A stretch of DNA of 64,000 nt from Sipunculus nudus (GCA_026874595.1 CM049316.1:25937839-26001838); one strand, 5' to 3'. Numbered from the stretch's first letter, positions 20,221 through 33,008 are shown. The notes: generated by a model from the sequence alone, not told the origin. Program-made: numbers and translations.

Positions 20221-22509
20221 GCACACTTCAAACAAGCTGTTACATAGAGTCCTTCAGCTTTCAATTACTTGAGCAATGTTTCTGGTAACATTGGTTTATG
20301 CTCGCAGGGGAATAAGTTCATGCAGTTCTAAAATTTCCGTAAAATACTCAAAACAAGAATACTCAAAATCAAGGATTTTCTATGGTTTCTTTCATGTTTT
20401 GAATGTCTTAGTTGCGATTCATGACAGTAAAGCACATGATTTCTTCTTGGCTTAATGAAACTTCTCTTTGATTTTCCCAGTTTATTTATCATTTAGAATC
20501 GCGGACAATGTTGTATTTAGACAGAACATTTACCTATTTCCTCCATCAAAACGTCGAATAAATTTTCGATTTCCATCCATTGTCGTCAATTCTTTCCTTT
20601 CTTCCTTCAGCTGAAATATTTCTTTCTACCACCCATATCAAAGCTCTGAATAAAATATTACATTTAAATGTTGAAAGGATAAAAGCGTTAAAACTTGCGT
20701 TCTTCTTGCAGGCGTCTAATATATAAGCAATTCGTCTAATATTAAAGATATAAAAGCAAATAAGGTACAACAAGGATTGCGATTCGGATTCAAGTTTATT
20801 TTGACATGAGTTTAATTTTGACTTTAAATGTGCCGCACTGTGAAGAATCGGCTAATTACAAAATTCGACATAAAAATGTTTCTGTCTCCGTATTCTACTT
20901 GGAACAGGTCAATCAACTCTGAGAAATTTTTTTTTTTTTCTCCAATCTAAGTCGATTCCTGACTCTACTTCTATGTATATCAGTGTATATAAAATATGGT
21001 GGGATTTCTGCAGGTTAGAGGTGATTCGGAAAGGGAACGTAAAATCTGAGCTAAGAGATGTGACCTTAGATTCGGGAGGACACATTTTATAGCCACAAGC
21101 CGGTAAGTGGAGAACAATTGCACGTACCATAGGCTTCCGCGAGGCCAAGTTGGCACATGACGTAGTAATAGTATTTTAGTGAACCTGCTTTATTGTAATT
21201 GCCATAATATACTGCTACTGTCGCTGCATCATATATTCACCTTTCCCTTGCAACCAAGAGACTGTCCTTCATATGACAAAAGGACAAGCGACACTTGCAA
21301 ATGTGATGATCTTAATAGGAAACAAAACGGCAATAAAAATGTCATATTATTAAAACTGGCAACATTGAACGTATTATACCAAAACAATCAAATATAAAAA
21401 CATGACCAGATTTCGATTTTTTTCCAAAATTCGAGTTATTATTTGCTTATCAAGCATACCTCGCTCACCCGAGCATGCTCTAGCTCCATTGTCGTTTTGA
21501 CAAATGTTTCTGTGTCTGGCTGTCTTCCATTTTAATACATCAGATTGCTTCTGTCCAGAAAGTGTTTAATCTTTCATTTATATGTTACATACCTGGGTTA
21601 ATACAGGGATTGCAGGGTGTCTTTTAGAAGGACAGGATCTTATATGTCACGGAGAACGGTACACTGACTATAGTCCTATTGATACAGTTTTCAGAAAAGT
21701 TACCAAATCATTATGCTGCCGATCATGGGTCTTGTCTAAGGGGTGACAGAGGGGTGACAAAGGACTCCATGTTTTAGGGAAGGGGACAAGGTGCCTGTAG
21801 TCTCTTTAGTCCCATTCTATAGTGAAATATTACATTTTGAGGTAATTTCCTCTGTCAATTTAATTTTTCGTCATATTATCCCAAATACTTTTTATCTTTT
21901 ATTGATGCATCTCAAACTGTGTAAATTTATATGACGTCTGTTAATTGTCAGATTTACTGATAGCCTTATCGTCCGTTGTTGAAAATTAAAATCAAATGTC
22001 AGTTATTACGAATATAATGTTAACAGTTTAACAGAATAAGCTCAAATTATTTTCTTACAAAGAAACTATATACTCCATAAAGTGTAGGTCGGAGGGAAAA
22101 AATGATTTCCTAACTTGTCTTACTTGTAATAAAGAAGGAGAGCAGTTTGTTGCCGGAGAACAGGTTTCCTTATTTCAGGGAGAGGGCTTTGTCGGTACTC
22201 CTTCGGATTGCCATCTCGCCTTTTTCAAGAAGCGAGCCATAGGCGAAAGATGGGTTGCAACAGCAGTAAGAAGGATATATCTTAAAATGAGATGCATAAA
22301 AATTGGATTAGGATAGGACACAGGGAAGTAGCTAAATTGTTTGACTTTCGCATCCGGTTCACGGCAAAAAAGGTCCTTGTAGTTTAAAAGAACTTAGATT
22401 TAACAATATAGCACAGCTTCTGCCTTTTTAATGTTTTATTTAACTATTTATCTCCGGACCGATGGTTAGACTGTGGGATTTCCGGAGGACGGGGAGTTCT
22501 GTATGCGGA

Positions 22510-22521
22510 GGGGGGGGGGGG
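22510..22521 (+). repeat. Poly-G tract (12 G)
   Basis: It lies next to GGAGGACGGGGAGTTCT (22,485-22,501), which is shared with copy C (36,637) but missing from copy A. Confidence 0.9.
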
Positions 22522-22730
22522 AGGGGTGGGTTGCCCCTGTGTCCCCCACTCATTGGCTCCCCCACTGGGACTATCTTCACACAAGTAATTCAGTGTTTCG
22601 ATCACTGACCATTGCCTGGCCTTTTTTCTTTGGATGCAATATACAACGCAGACGTCTGTTTTTTCCATTTCCTGGTTAAGATACAGCAGAATGCTAAAGA
22701 AAACTCGTCTAGACGGCAAATACACCTCAT

Positions 22731-22916
22731 TCACGGCAGTGGGCATATCTTTTCAGGAATAACATGCACACTTTCTATAATAATAACAGAGGATTTTTTA
22801 TCATTGAGAGTCCCGTCTGGATTTCCACCTCTGCTTATAAGTCTCTGAACCATTGACACATCTGCCCATTCGGACGTCAAAATACGACTGATATCGCCCG
22901 ATATATTTAATACCAA
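22731..22916 (-). pseudogene. Copy B counterpart of the frame at 3,729-3,914
   Basis: The frame is uninterrupted for 61 codons and shares SGDISRILT and ESVHVIPEKIC with copy A. Most changes between A and B alter amino acids, so a functional exon is unlikely but not excluded. Confidence 0.22.
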
Positions 22917-25213
22917 GCTGTACCGGTTTCCTGGACTGATGGATTAGAGCTATATGCTTGCCTGCACATTTCACTCTACACTAATTTATCTTATTTGATC
23001 AAAAGCCAGGGAGTCAGGTTGACAAATAAATCGTTATAAAAATACTATAGACGTTCTTCTGCACAACTCATTACTGGTACTTCGGCTCGCGACTACTTGA
23101 ATCGTTCAGATGTCTTTTCGCCTTCAGCATATGTCGGCTCATTTCCTCTGGGCGCAACCAATAAATCCACTTTGCACTCTCCGATATTTCGATTAAAGAA
23201 TACCAGAATAAGAGAATTTTTTATTTACCTCCTACGATTATATTTCATTTGCGATTACCCATCTTTTGGACATCTAGAATAGGTGAAAATAAGAAATAAA
23301 TCTACGATTTCGGGAATCATATTCCTTATTATTCGACGTGAAAGCCTTAACGTATTGCAGCCCCAATAACCTCACTATTTCATCCTGAATAGAGCGTAAT
23401 CATCAGTCCTCACTCTTTTTACTCTACTTACACAGTACCAATCAAACCAAAGTGCATCCGCTTCCGTTGTCGGTTGAGGTTCGTCATATAATACTTCCTT
23501 GTATGCTACTTCGACATAAATGCTGGCAGATTTGGAGTCTTCACAAAATATTGGCTTGCTATCGTTGACTCATGTTCAATATAGTGGTTTTATATTTCTT
23601 AAAGTTCAAAGAGGTAGGTTATCCATAACATAACGGTTTGCAGTAAAGGTAGAATGTGTGCTCGTGGACAGGTTAGGTAGCTGGAGAAAATGAAGTAAAT
23701 ATCAAAGGTCTATCAGATTATATTTCACTGATGAATTTGTAACCATTACAGCACTATTAAACTGTCCGGCGTTTATTTTTACTTTAAGCTTATAAAAACC
23801 GATCTTAACAAAAAGAAGTCCTTCCAGAACCCCCTTAATTTACCTCTGTTGTTAGGACGGGGTAATAACATTGTTTAAAGGTATTCTTAGACCACATGAA
23901 TGGTATCGCTTACAGCAAGCATTGTATAATGTCTAACATTCGCCCAGTCATTTGTAAATAAATGGGTCGGGGCTCTTGCTGATTTGTCTCCGGGTCTTGA
24001 AGCACATTGTGTTTCATAGTTTCATGGTTTGTGTCTATCTTAAATACACTAAAAGCTTGGTTCTTTTGTTTAACCGACTAAACTAATTGTCTGGGCTTCA
24101 TGATCCAACCAGACCCTTGCATCACGCTTGGTTTGACGATACATGTATTGGAAAACGATGTGTTGTCCAACAAAGAAAAGCATTTGCATACCTAATAACT
24201 GTAGTGGAAAGAGACCGAGGGAAATTATAACTATACTCCACTTCACAACCCCTCTCCACCTGTTTTTCTTTTTTTTTTTTTTTTTTTTTGATAATTTCAT
24301 ATACAGTGCAGTAACGCTTATCTTAATTTACCTCACTGGCAAATCAGAAAAAGTGACAATTTTCTAACAGCAAAATAATACTCCCACATGTATGGATTCT
24401 ACATGATTTATTCAAACGGAAATATGACTGAACAGATGTACGGTCTTGCGGCATATGAGTGACATCTAAAGCTGACGGCCTCAAACTAGATCCATTTGAC
24501 GATTTTCAGTGAATATGTCACAGGGGTACTTGTACGTCGTTTGTTGCGTCACACAGGTTCCTCCTGCAGCGCCTAAACAAACAGATATGGTCACTTGAAC
24601 TGACACCATCATTTGAGCACCTCTTTCTAGTCAGGTAAATACTGTCGAGTCGTCGAATATTATTTTATGCTTATTTAAATTATCATAAATCGCCACATTA
24701 CTTCCGTTGATTAAATTGTAGTGGCACACAAAATATATTAGGAATAAATATCGCGAAAAATTAGGGGGACAGGGGTGTTGGAACAGAGTATAGCCTGCTT
24801 ATTGAGCTCATGATTTCATACATGTATTTAATATATAATCAGTCCCTTATTCTGACTGAAGGACTAGTCTTCATACAGTGAGAAAACTAACATTTGCATA
24901 ACATACTGGTATAGGGTTGCGGAGTATGTACTCTTTACGGGTAAGAAAGTTACTGTTGATATAATCAACATGGTATCTTCCCTCCGCAAAAGTATTGTTT
25001 AGTCATCTTTTTTTTCAACTTGCTGTTTATAATATTCATCCGAGACCGCTGAATTGATTTTATTGGTGAGAATATGGCCTTTTTTTAAATCTCATCAGTT
25101 ATATTCGATTATAAATATGTTTATTTTGTTATATTGTTAAATGACCGATTGTGTCTTGATAGATCTATTTCACTCTAAAATTTATTAAAGTGTCGAAATG
25201 GAGACTATGTTTT

Positions 25214-25395
25214 TATTACAGATGTCTGTTTTATTGTGAGCTGTTGATATGTCTCTTTTATTGTGCGCTTTTGACATTCTGATTCGTGTTTGGCTCAAGC
25301 CCTGGCGTTGCTATGCTTAAGCGTTCCTTGTTCTAACTGCCCGGGTGCGGCCCACGTGTAAACACAGCGGCCATGCTAGTGTGCCAGCCACATAT
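25214..25395 (+). mobile_element. LTR family L1, 5' fragment
   Basis: It starts TATTACAGATGTCTG, like the LTR at 42,865 (TGTTACAGGTGTCTG), and stops after about 180 bp where F2 begins. It contains CGTTGCTATG, shared with other L1 LTRs. It is the left border of an apparent inversion. Confidence 0.65.
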
Positions 25396-25710
25396 CCTAG
25401 AGTGAGGAGACACCATATCAGATAAGTTAATCGATTGAAACACGGAATCCGGAAATCACGGAAATGTAAAAAATACCGGTGGTATATCTTAAAGCCCCTC
25501 AATCGAATATCCCTTCAACCCTCTCAAATCATTCTATTAAGGAAAACTTTTTCCCACAGCAGACCGTGTTTAACTCGTAAAACTCATTAAACTTCTAATT
25601 TGCATATTCCATCACTGTCCTTAGTTTAGCTCAGTATTAGTTAAGATGTGAATATATATCTATATGCCTGGTGCAATGAATACATAGGATACAGAAATAG
25701 ATCAATGAGT
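25396..25710 (-). other. Inverted part of the segment, between LTR pieces
   Basis: The order and strand are reversed relative to copy A. F2 lies at 25,396-25,640 in plus orientation (minus in A and C), followed by 25,655-25,710, the reverse complement of A 7,415-7,475 (it shares GCCTGGTGCAATGAATACAT). Confidence 0.75.
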
Positions 25711-25721
25711 GAAATGAAAAC

Positions 25722-26588
25722 TGTTACGGAAATTAATATCAACAGATCACGTAGTCGTGTCGAACATGAATTTTGTAATGAAAAAAAAAAAATCAGATTC
25801 TGTAACACTAGGCAGCGTGATATGTCTAGGGGAATGAATAAAGAAGTCAGTGGTTTTTTGTTAACAAATAATTATAATTTTATTCTTAAAACAATCCTAA
25901 CATTACAATACACTAAATCAATACAATTTCACAGTAAAACAACAGTACAACAGCAAATCAATACAAGTATATAAAGAAAGTGTACAGTACCTGGATACCA
26001 CCACTGTCACAGCGACAACAAGTCCTTTGTAACATACAACCCAGATGAACAGTTCACATAAATCTTATCAGAGAATAACAGTCCAGTTCATTCACAAAAT
26101 CAATCTGTTGCAATCCCTTAGTGAAGTTCTTGTTATAATACCGAAAGCAAACTGAAGACTATATAAGATCCGTCACAAATTCGGAAGAAAATCTATAATT
26201 GCCGCACTTATCGGAAAAGGTCCACAACTGACTTACACGCTTCTGTGTCCGCTAGAATATTCCTCTCCTCTCTCTTTGGTTCTAAAACACAACCCCTTAT
26301 TTATAACTTTCACCTCAAGCCGAGAACTTTCCATTTCTCGAACAATCCAAAGAACCTAACATGATACACAGTACACACGCGTTACAAGAAACATCTAGAA
26401 CAACATCGCTGTGTTTCTACATATTAGGGTTCACACGTGAGTCTGCCTTGCGCGGCCAGGCGAGAAAGCCTCAGACTAGCAAGACTGCTGTGTACACATC
26501 AGACCCCACGCGTTGGGCGGGCTATGCCGTCATAGCAACGGCCAATGCTAGCACTGCAGATACACATACCATAAAGACATCTGTAATA
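25722..26588 (-). mobile_element. LTR family L1, inverted copy
   Basis: In plus orientation it begins TGTTACGG and ends CTGTAATA, the reverse complement of an L1 LTR with one base changed at the tip. It carries the reverse of the AATAAA/U5 part (25,790-25,900) and of the TATA box region (about 26,296-26,310). No 4-bp target duplication is visible (AAAC on the left, CAGG on the right), as expected if a rearrangement separated the flanks. A 108-codon plus-strand frame here is antisense LTR and not a gene. Confidence 0.8.
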
Positions 26589-27337
26589 CAGGTTTTGCCT
26601 TTCTTCCTTTTTTTTCTTCTGTCCGTGTTTGCACTAGTTATATAGTATGCCTGATTTTCAAAAACTAACATTTGGAACAAGAATATTCATAGGTGATAGA
26701 ATTTCCCTTGATATATATTTTTTACTTTGACCTAATTTCCTAGAAGTTTCTCTTGCGATTGCTCGTCGAATGCTGACATCTAGTAATATAATAAAAGATA
26801 TTATTCTTTAGTTTACTTATTAGTACATTCTATCAAACGACTTCATTTTATAAAACTTAAATCATAACTGGTAACTTAATGGTTACTCTTTGGTATCTTT
26901 CAACTAAAACAATCAGCAAATAACATAGCCAGTAACTTTAAGGAAAAAGCATAGTGTGACAGAAACAGTATCAGACAGGATATTATAGTGACATTCATTT
27001 TTTTTTTTTTTTTTCAAATTATCCGGAAAGCATTTTATTTCACAAACTGCACAGCTCAAGTAATTCCCAGGGATGGAGTCAATCTCTGGGATGCTGTTTT
27101 ATGAAGTATCCCAGTCCAAATTAACATCTCAGCTTTATAATGGAATTGACGACGTTAAATTTATCCGTTTAATCAAAACTAATGATGAGCAAATCACTTG
27201 TAGCTATCAAGGTTAGACGGCATGTACGCTGCTAAAATCTAGTGTTTCCTTATATAACCAAAACCAAAGAAAAGCTTGTCGTGTCTGTAGATTTATGACG
27301 CAACGAGGTGAGAGGTCATGATAGAAGCATGATAGAC

Positions 27338-27339
<2 letters not shown>

Positions 27340-27378
<39 letters not shown>
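27340..27378 (+). repeat. (CT)n microsatellite
   Basis: About 19 CT units; copy A has a shorter CT run at the same place (9,908-9,932). Confidence 0.95.
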
Positions 27379-27382
<4 letters not shown>

Positions 27383-27712
27383 ATGGAAAATGCTTGGCCT
27401 ATTGTATTTTTCAAATATAAGTGTTTATTAACAAGGTTTAGGATTGTACCTCTATATAACAATAAGGCATCTTCGGGGAGAGGGACGGACTCTGTACCAT
27501 GTTATAATGTGATTCGTCCAGCACGTCGTACATTCATCAGATATGGAATAGGATTCCGTCATAATTTCGCCGAAGACCAACCCTTTAAGTCCATGTTTTA
27601 TGTTTGACAATTCACACCAAAAACGTTATACCTTTAAAGTCTTCTCGTGTATTATAGTAGCAACATTTCGGCCCCTGACAATAGAGATCTACGACCAGCG
27701 TACTGGCTGTTA

Positions 27713-28476
27713 AGGCCGGCACACACTTTGCGACCCGACTCAACAGGTCAAAAACTCTTTAGTTGAGTTGAGTTGAGTCGTAGCGCGAAAACGACCCGAC
27801 TCAACTAGAATCGGCATCAGTCGGGGTCAGCTTTTGGTTTCTGGCAGTATCAGAAAAATCGTGTCCAGTTGGGTCGCGTCGTTCAGAAGCACAGTCAGCA
27901 ACCAATCATAGCTACGTCTCTGACCCCATGAGTACCTTGGTCATGTGATTTTCTGGGCCCAAATCGTATGCTGCAGAGAAAGACAACATTACATTTCATG
28001 AGCTCTATGTGCGCATTATATAGGCCTATGAATAGATTTGTATTGCCAGTATCCCCAGTACAATGGCAGCATAATATCAATATGCTTCATGTTCACGGCT
28101 CAAGACATATAGTGTATATCACAGGACATCGAATACTATTTTCCTGACTTAATTTATATCATACTAAAATCATTCAGCTAAGCAACGGGAAGAATTAAAA
28201 AGGCGAGATATAGGTACATACATGTATACTGATAAATAAAATGACTTTGCTTTTAATTCATATGTCACAAGCTTGTCACCATTTTTGTAGATGTGAATGA
28301 ACCGCCTCTGCTGTCGATTCAGTTGAGTTGAGTCGGTTCGTGATGTGTATGCACCCCAGTTGTCGTCAGTCTGCAGGGACAAAAACTGGAAGAAACTGTA
28401 GAAAATTTGAGGAAACCTGTTCAGTCTGGCCCAGTTCAGTGGAGTCGGGTCGCGTCGCAACGTGTATGCCAAGCTA
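27713..28476. mobile_element. 764-bp TIR transposon insertion, non-autonomous
   Basis: Copy A reads CTGGCTGTTAGACTGCTG at 10,267-10,284; in copy B the same words are split by this insert (GGCTGTTA ends at 27,712, AGACTGCTG resumes at 28,478). The left end is AGGCCGGCACACAC followed by TTGCGACCCGACTC; the right end, reverse-complemented, is AGCTTGGCATACAC followed by TTGCGACGCGACCCGACTC. Subterminal GTTGAGTTGAGTC motifs occur at both ends. The flank repeat is TTA/ATA-like, which would suit a PIF/Harbinger-type 3-bp duplication, but with one mismatch. No transposase is present. Confidence 0.82.
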
Positions 28477-30675
28477 TAGACTGCTGTTACATCTTTCAGG
28501 AGGAACACATTTTAAGGATGTTTGAGGATGCAAATAATTTCGATATTTCTGACGTCTCGTGGTTTACAAGTACGCTGTCACTTGACATAAACCAGACCAA
28601 TCGTAAGCTTTTTAAGTATACAATCTAACAACAGCTAACATGAGCAAAAAGAATTCCGCTTTACCTCAGCATATTAGTAAATCCCTCCGCCTGTTTGTTG
28701 AATTTCTGACAGCATGAATACCAATTACAAGGTTCGCACGGGTTACTTGACGCAGGCAACTTTATTGCGATAAAGGAAATGACTCGTTACAAAAGAGAAG
28801 GCGTTTCAGTTTGAGTCGTGAGTTCACATGTATTCTGTTGTGTTAGTTCATCATTCGTAGTCGTATTATCTGTTTAGATTATTGGCTGTTTACCACGTTA
28901 TGAATGCAACATAATGTAAGACAACTGCGATACATTTCTCCATTTGGTTTGTATCACGTCTCAAGTTGGGCTTACCAGCCCAATATAAGGGTCTACTGTG
29001 TCGGGCTGTCAAGCCTAGTTTTACAGAAGAGTTAATGGAACCATTGGAACTATCTGCTTGCTGTATTTTTATCTAAAACTCGTTAGAATAGAAATGACAC
29101 TAAAGCCACAAAAAGTTCAACGGATTCTGGGATTAAAATAGTATGGTGGGAGCGGGCATCTTTTTTTTTTTTTTGTTACCGGTCAAAACACAACACGTGG
29201 GATTTGTTAGCTTCTCAGGAAAATTCAAACTTTTGCTTCAATTCTTGTAATATGTATATGATCAACATAAAATTTAGTCTATTATCCATACCTTTAACAC
29301 TTCTTTCAAGGAGAACAATAGAACAATATATGTCTTCGGATGGAATAAACGAATTATAGGCTATACCTTCCCGTTCGACTTTTCTGACCAATAAGGTCAA
29401 TTGATTTAGCCCATGACACAAAGGAACGTGTTAGTTCCATTATTTCTGCATTGACTCTATCACATTAACTTAACAAATTGTGTAGAGATATATTTTACAT
29501 AAATGACTTCTTTTAAACTCTACTGTTCCACTGAGTTTGGCCTTTTATAAGAAACGATGCGGGAGTTCTGATGGCATATAATGTAAATTAATATTTTACC
29601 TGTTGAGCAATCACGGAAATTCTGATTGCATTTGTAGTGAGCTGCCGCATTTGCCAATAATTGTCACTTAATGCATTTTTTTTTCATTTGACACGCATGC
29701 CAAATTGTTCGGTGGCAAAATTTCGAAAACTGTTGTTTTCTGAAAAGTGTCGGTTTATATCGTTGTTAGGTTCTTCGATTACTCCTACAAACGGTATTCC
29801 TTAAGAAGACGGTTTAGGTAAAAATAGTTATTTTATTCAGTTAACGTTAAAACGGTATACCCCCGGCTAACCATTTTAAACGAACGACTTTCTCAGCAAC
29901 TACCTGTTTATATTCCAGTTACAAATATAACAAAACCATCTGGGGATGATATCACCTTTTTGAACTTTTAAAGAAGATTCTGATTTGGCCAGGGCATTGA
30001 CATTTTTTACTTTTTTGTGAAAGCCAGACGAGGAACAAAAAGTCCTGGGAGGGGTTTCTCCTTGACCTTCTGATCTATACACTGGCAGAGATGTCATTTG
30101 GTTTCGCCAATATCAGTCAGTTACAACAGGCATCACCCAACTCAGAGCAAAAATGAACAAAAGGTAACTGAGCATCGTGAAGTATCAAGATACACCCATA
30201 AAGGGGTATCACGCTATCATGTTCAACCTTCCATAGAACATAGACATTTTTTTTTTAAATCTGACCTCCGTGGCTACATTTATTTGCCAAGTCTTTTGGT
30301 GGCTACGGGATACACTTGTTTACGACATATACAAATACTCAGAATCATATTTTAATGAAGATTCGTATCACACGTCGAACATTAATCAGAATCGGGACAA
30401 AAGATTAGGAATAGGGTTCCGTGATATAATCCACCGAAGACCGAACCTGTGGGTACTAATGTAAAATTGAACAATTAATACGAAGAGCATTCATTTTAAA
30501 ACTGTGCTTCTGTTTTATAATATAGTTCAACACACCATAGGAACAACTTGCAAGCTGTAGTGTTACTTACACTTCTTTACGTTAAATGATTTGGCATGAT
30601 ATATGAGAATTTGAACGTACAACACAAGTTTTCTTTCGCCATCATTCTGCAAAATACGGAAGTTTATCAGGAAAC

Positions 30676-30885
30676 TGTGTAATTGTATCGATTTAGTGTA
30701 TTGTAATGTTAGGGTTGTTTTAAGAATAAATTATAATTATTTATTAACAAAAAAACACTGAGCTCTTTGTCCATTCCCCTAGACATTTCACGCTGCATAG
30801 TGTTAAAGAATCTGATTTTTTATCTATATAACATAATTTATGCTCGTCACAACTACGTGATCTGTTGATATTAGGTTCCGCAACA
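30676..30885 (+). mobile_element. LTR family L1, 3' fragment
   Basis: It matches the last 210 bp of the L1 LTR, including AAGAATAAATTATA, the CATTTCACGCTGC stretch and the end GTTCCGCAACA. It joins block 5 directly on the left and block 6 on the right, where copy A has about 4 kb of extra sequence. Confidence 0.8.
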
Positions 30886-31747
30886 ATATATATCACTGCG
30901 CCGAATCAGACTCTGCTGGTGAGTACGTTTTACATTTCAAAGAAATGGCTTTTGTTTATCATTCACATGCGTATGCTTTCAACTATCCCTTATCCCCTGC
31001 CCTTCCGACACAAACACCCATGGTTATATATTTTACCTTGAAAAAAAATTAAATGTAAGTTTTCTCCTGTCATATGTGTCGTTGTTTATACAATATTATT
31101 TAAAATCATGGGAAAATGAATTAAGGATGGCCTTAAAAAACTGTTTCCCAAGCTAAAACATTATTCTGGTTCGTTTTTCTTTAATAGCATGCGTAATAAG
31201 AAAAGCTCTTATGTAGACCCAATAAAACGACTTTAAATTACTATTGTGTGGAGGGATAATTTTGCAACATGGGATGGGGATTTGTGTGCAGGTTAAATGG
31301 CAAATACAGAACAATTTCATTATAATGTAACAAAGGAATCCACTCAAGTGTCTACCCTTGAGAACGCCATTACGCAACTCTTTGGGAAAAAAGTTGGGTA
31401 TTTTCTTCTCAAAGCACTATCAATTCGTTTACTATGGGGACCATACTTCAAGGAATTACTGTGTTTGAAGATATGACAAGGTGGTCTCTTGAGAATATAA
31501 AAAGAAGTTATAGTAATTGTAAAAGTAAGATTTTGGTCATAATCTTATCATTAGAACGATGGGAGGATAGCCCACAGAACTAAAATAAACATTAAAGCCC
31601 TTAGACGTTCATACAACGGAAACAGAAAAGAGAATAGGCCTCCAAAGTCGCTTATGGTCAGTGGCGTGGGTTTATAGGTTGACTCGCAAATGAGGTTGGG
31701 GAAACCTTGAATATTGAAATATCACATATTTCCATTAAAGTTTATCC

Positions 31748-31808
31748 AGTGACTGTACATTATTGAATAGTCCTTGGTGAGGTTCCTGAATCCGGAACAT
31801 GTGTCGGA
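31748..31808 (-). repeat. RTE-tailed element IR1, copy 5 (short fragment)
   Basis: About 60 bp matches 17,857-17,920 and contains GGTTCCTGAATCCGGAA. The rest of the element is missing in copy B. Confidence 0.6.
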
Positions 31809-31917
31809 TGATAATATTAATATATATGTTTAAACTTTAAATACATGGATCATATGAAAATATGACAGAGTATCGACTTTAGTGTCGATTTGTTATTACT
31901 ATAATTGCTAGACTGGC

Positions 31918-32069
31918 CCAGTCCATGAAATAGTACTGACTTAATTGTTGCTTCTGACAGAGAAATCAAACGTTCATGCGTTGTGTCGCATTTAATATCA
32001 TTACCGCCATCTTGCGGCAACTCATATAACTAATTTGCCACTATCTGACCCTCTGATTTCATGGACTGG
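31918..32069. repeat. Inverted repeat, 14-bp perfect arms
   Basis: CCAGTCCATGAAAT at 31,918-31,931 and its exact complement ATTTCATGGACTGG at 32,056-32,069 enclose 124 bp. It could be a small MITE or a hairpin; no target duplication was found. Confidence 0.65.
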
Positions 32070-32099
32070 TAATCTTGCCGGTTCCCGGACGGTCAGCGC

Positions 32100-32920
32100 C
32101 ACGAATCACCGCCTCGCTGAACTAAGGTCTTTTCCAGTGACGTCAGCAGTGGTCTTTCCCAGAATCTTTTTCAAAACCAACATGGTTCATTCAGTAATCG
32201 CCTATTCCGGGCTTCCAATTGGTTACAAATATTCCCACTTAATTTGTCTTATTAATTTTAGGCCGTCGGTTAAATTGAGTTCGGTGGGACTTTGTAAAAC
32301 ACTATAACCCTCAGCCTCAGTGTTAACGTTTATCGGACCAGCACTCTTGAAAGTTGGCCTGTTTAAACATAATGTAGGCCAAACTCTGGCTCAGCCAATC
32401 AGCGCGAGATATTCAGGTGCAGCACACGACGAGCGCAGTCAAAATGTACCGGCTGACTGAAACGATTACGATTCGCGAGTCGCAATTTGACAGTTAATAC
32501 ACGGGTTCAGACAAATGCTGCTGCCAGCTGCTCTTGTCATCTCGGCAGAAGGAATTTTACGGTACCTGTCGGTACAAACTTGTTGCGATAGTGTCTACAA
32601 TATGCACTTACATTTGGCACATGGCCCGAAATATTCGTTCAGCAGAGATATATCATAGGACACGAAGATTCATGTGTGAACTACCTGAACACATGATTTC
32701 AGTGCGAATGTTACCAAACGGGTCGAGCTGTACGACCGCTGTTGGCGTTCTCATAGCAACGATGCCACTCACATGAGGCGTGACGGCCTAATATGCAAAT
32801 ACGGGGGAATCGTCAGGTCCTCAAAGAGCCTTATGACGCCTTGATATGCAAATATCAGCAATTCACCCTACGGACTTTACAGGGCTTTAGTGATAGGAGC
32901 TGGCACTGAGGTAAGTCTAT
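32100..32920 (+). promoter_or_regulatory. CpG-richer island with promoter-like motifs
   Basis: In otherwise AT-rich DNA this stretch is richer in CpG. It has a perfect CRE (TGACGTCA, 32,138-32,145), an AGCCAATCAGCG CCAAT motif (about 32,393), an RFX X-box-like GTTCTCATAGCAAC (32,747-32,760), two octamers ATGCAAAT (32,793-32,800 and 32,846-32,853), each about 6 bases after TGACG, and a consensus splice donor GAG/GTAAGT at 32,910/32,911. Together these could mark a promoter and first exon, or a transposable element rich in such motifs. No coding exon is visible downstream. Confidence 0.25.
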
Positions 32921-32983
32921 CGGTACATGGAATCATGTTTTATTGTAAGCATTTTATTAGTAAACGCAAATACTAAAGCCCTG
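32880..32983. repeat. Inverted repeat, 12-bp perfect arms
   Basis: CAGGGCTTTAGT at 32,880-32,891 pairs with ACTAAAGCCCTG at 32,972-32,983. Confidence 0.6.
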
Positions 32984-33008
32984 GCAGGGCTATATGAATG
33001 CATACACT

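Larger units (their letters stand above)
19353..31815 (+). repeat. Segmental repeat, copy B
   Basis: Direct repeat of copy A. It contains the first block (19,353-19,799), IR1 (19,800), block 2 (20,075-24,040), block 3 (24,296-25,213), a rearranged LTR region (25,214-26,588), block 5 (26,589-30,675, split by a transposon) and block 6 (30,890-31,815). Relative to A and C it has lost about 290 bp near 21,405. It lacks the 5.2-6.8 kb element, and in place of A's 12,965-17,003 it has a 210-bp LTR fragment. No gene was recognised. Confidence 0.88.

Noticed and set aside
25648-25974. 108-codon frame
   Set aside because: It is antisense to an L1 LTR (AATAAA/U5 part) and repeats at 43,446-43,661 for the same reason.
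32035-32307. 90-codon frame in the CpG-richer island
   Set aside because: The frame has no recognised similarity and long chance frames are expected in a GC-richer stretch.
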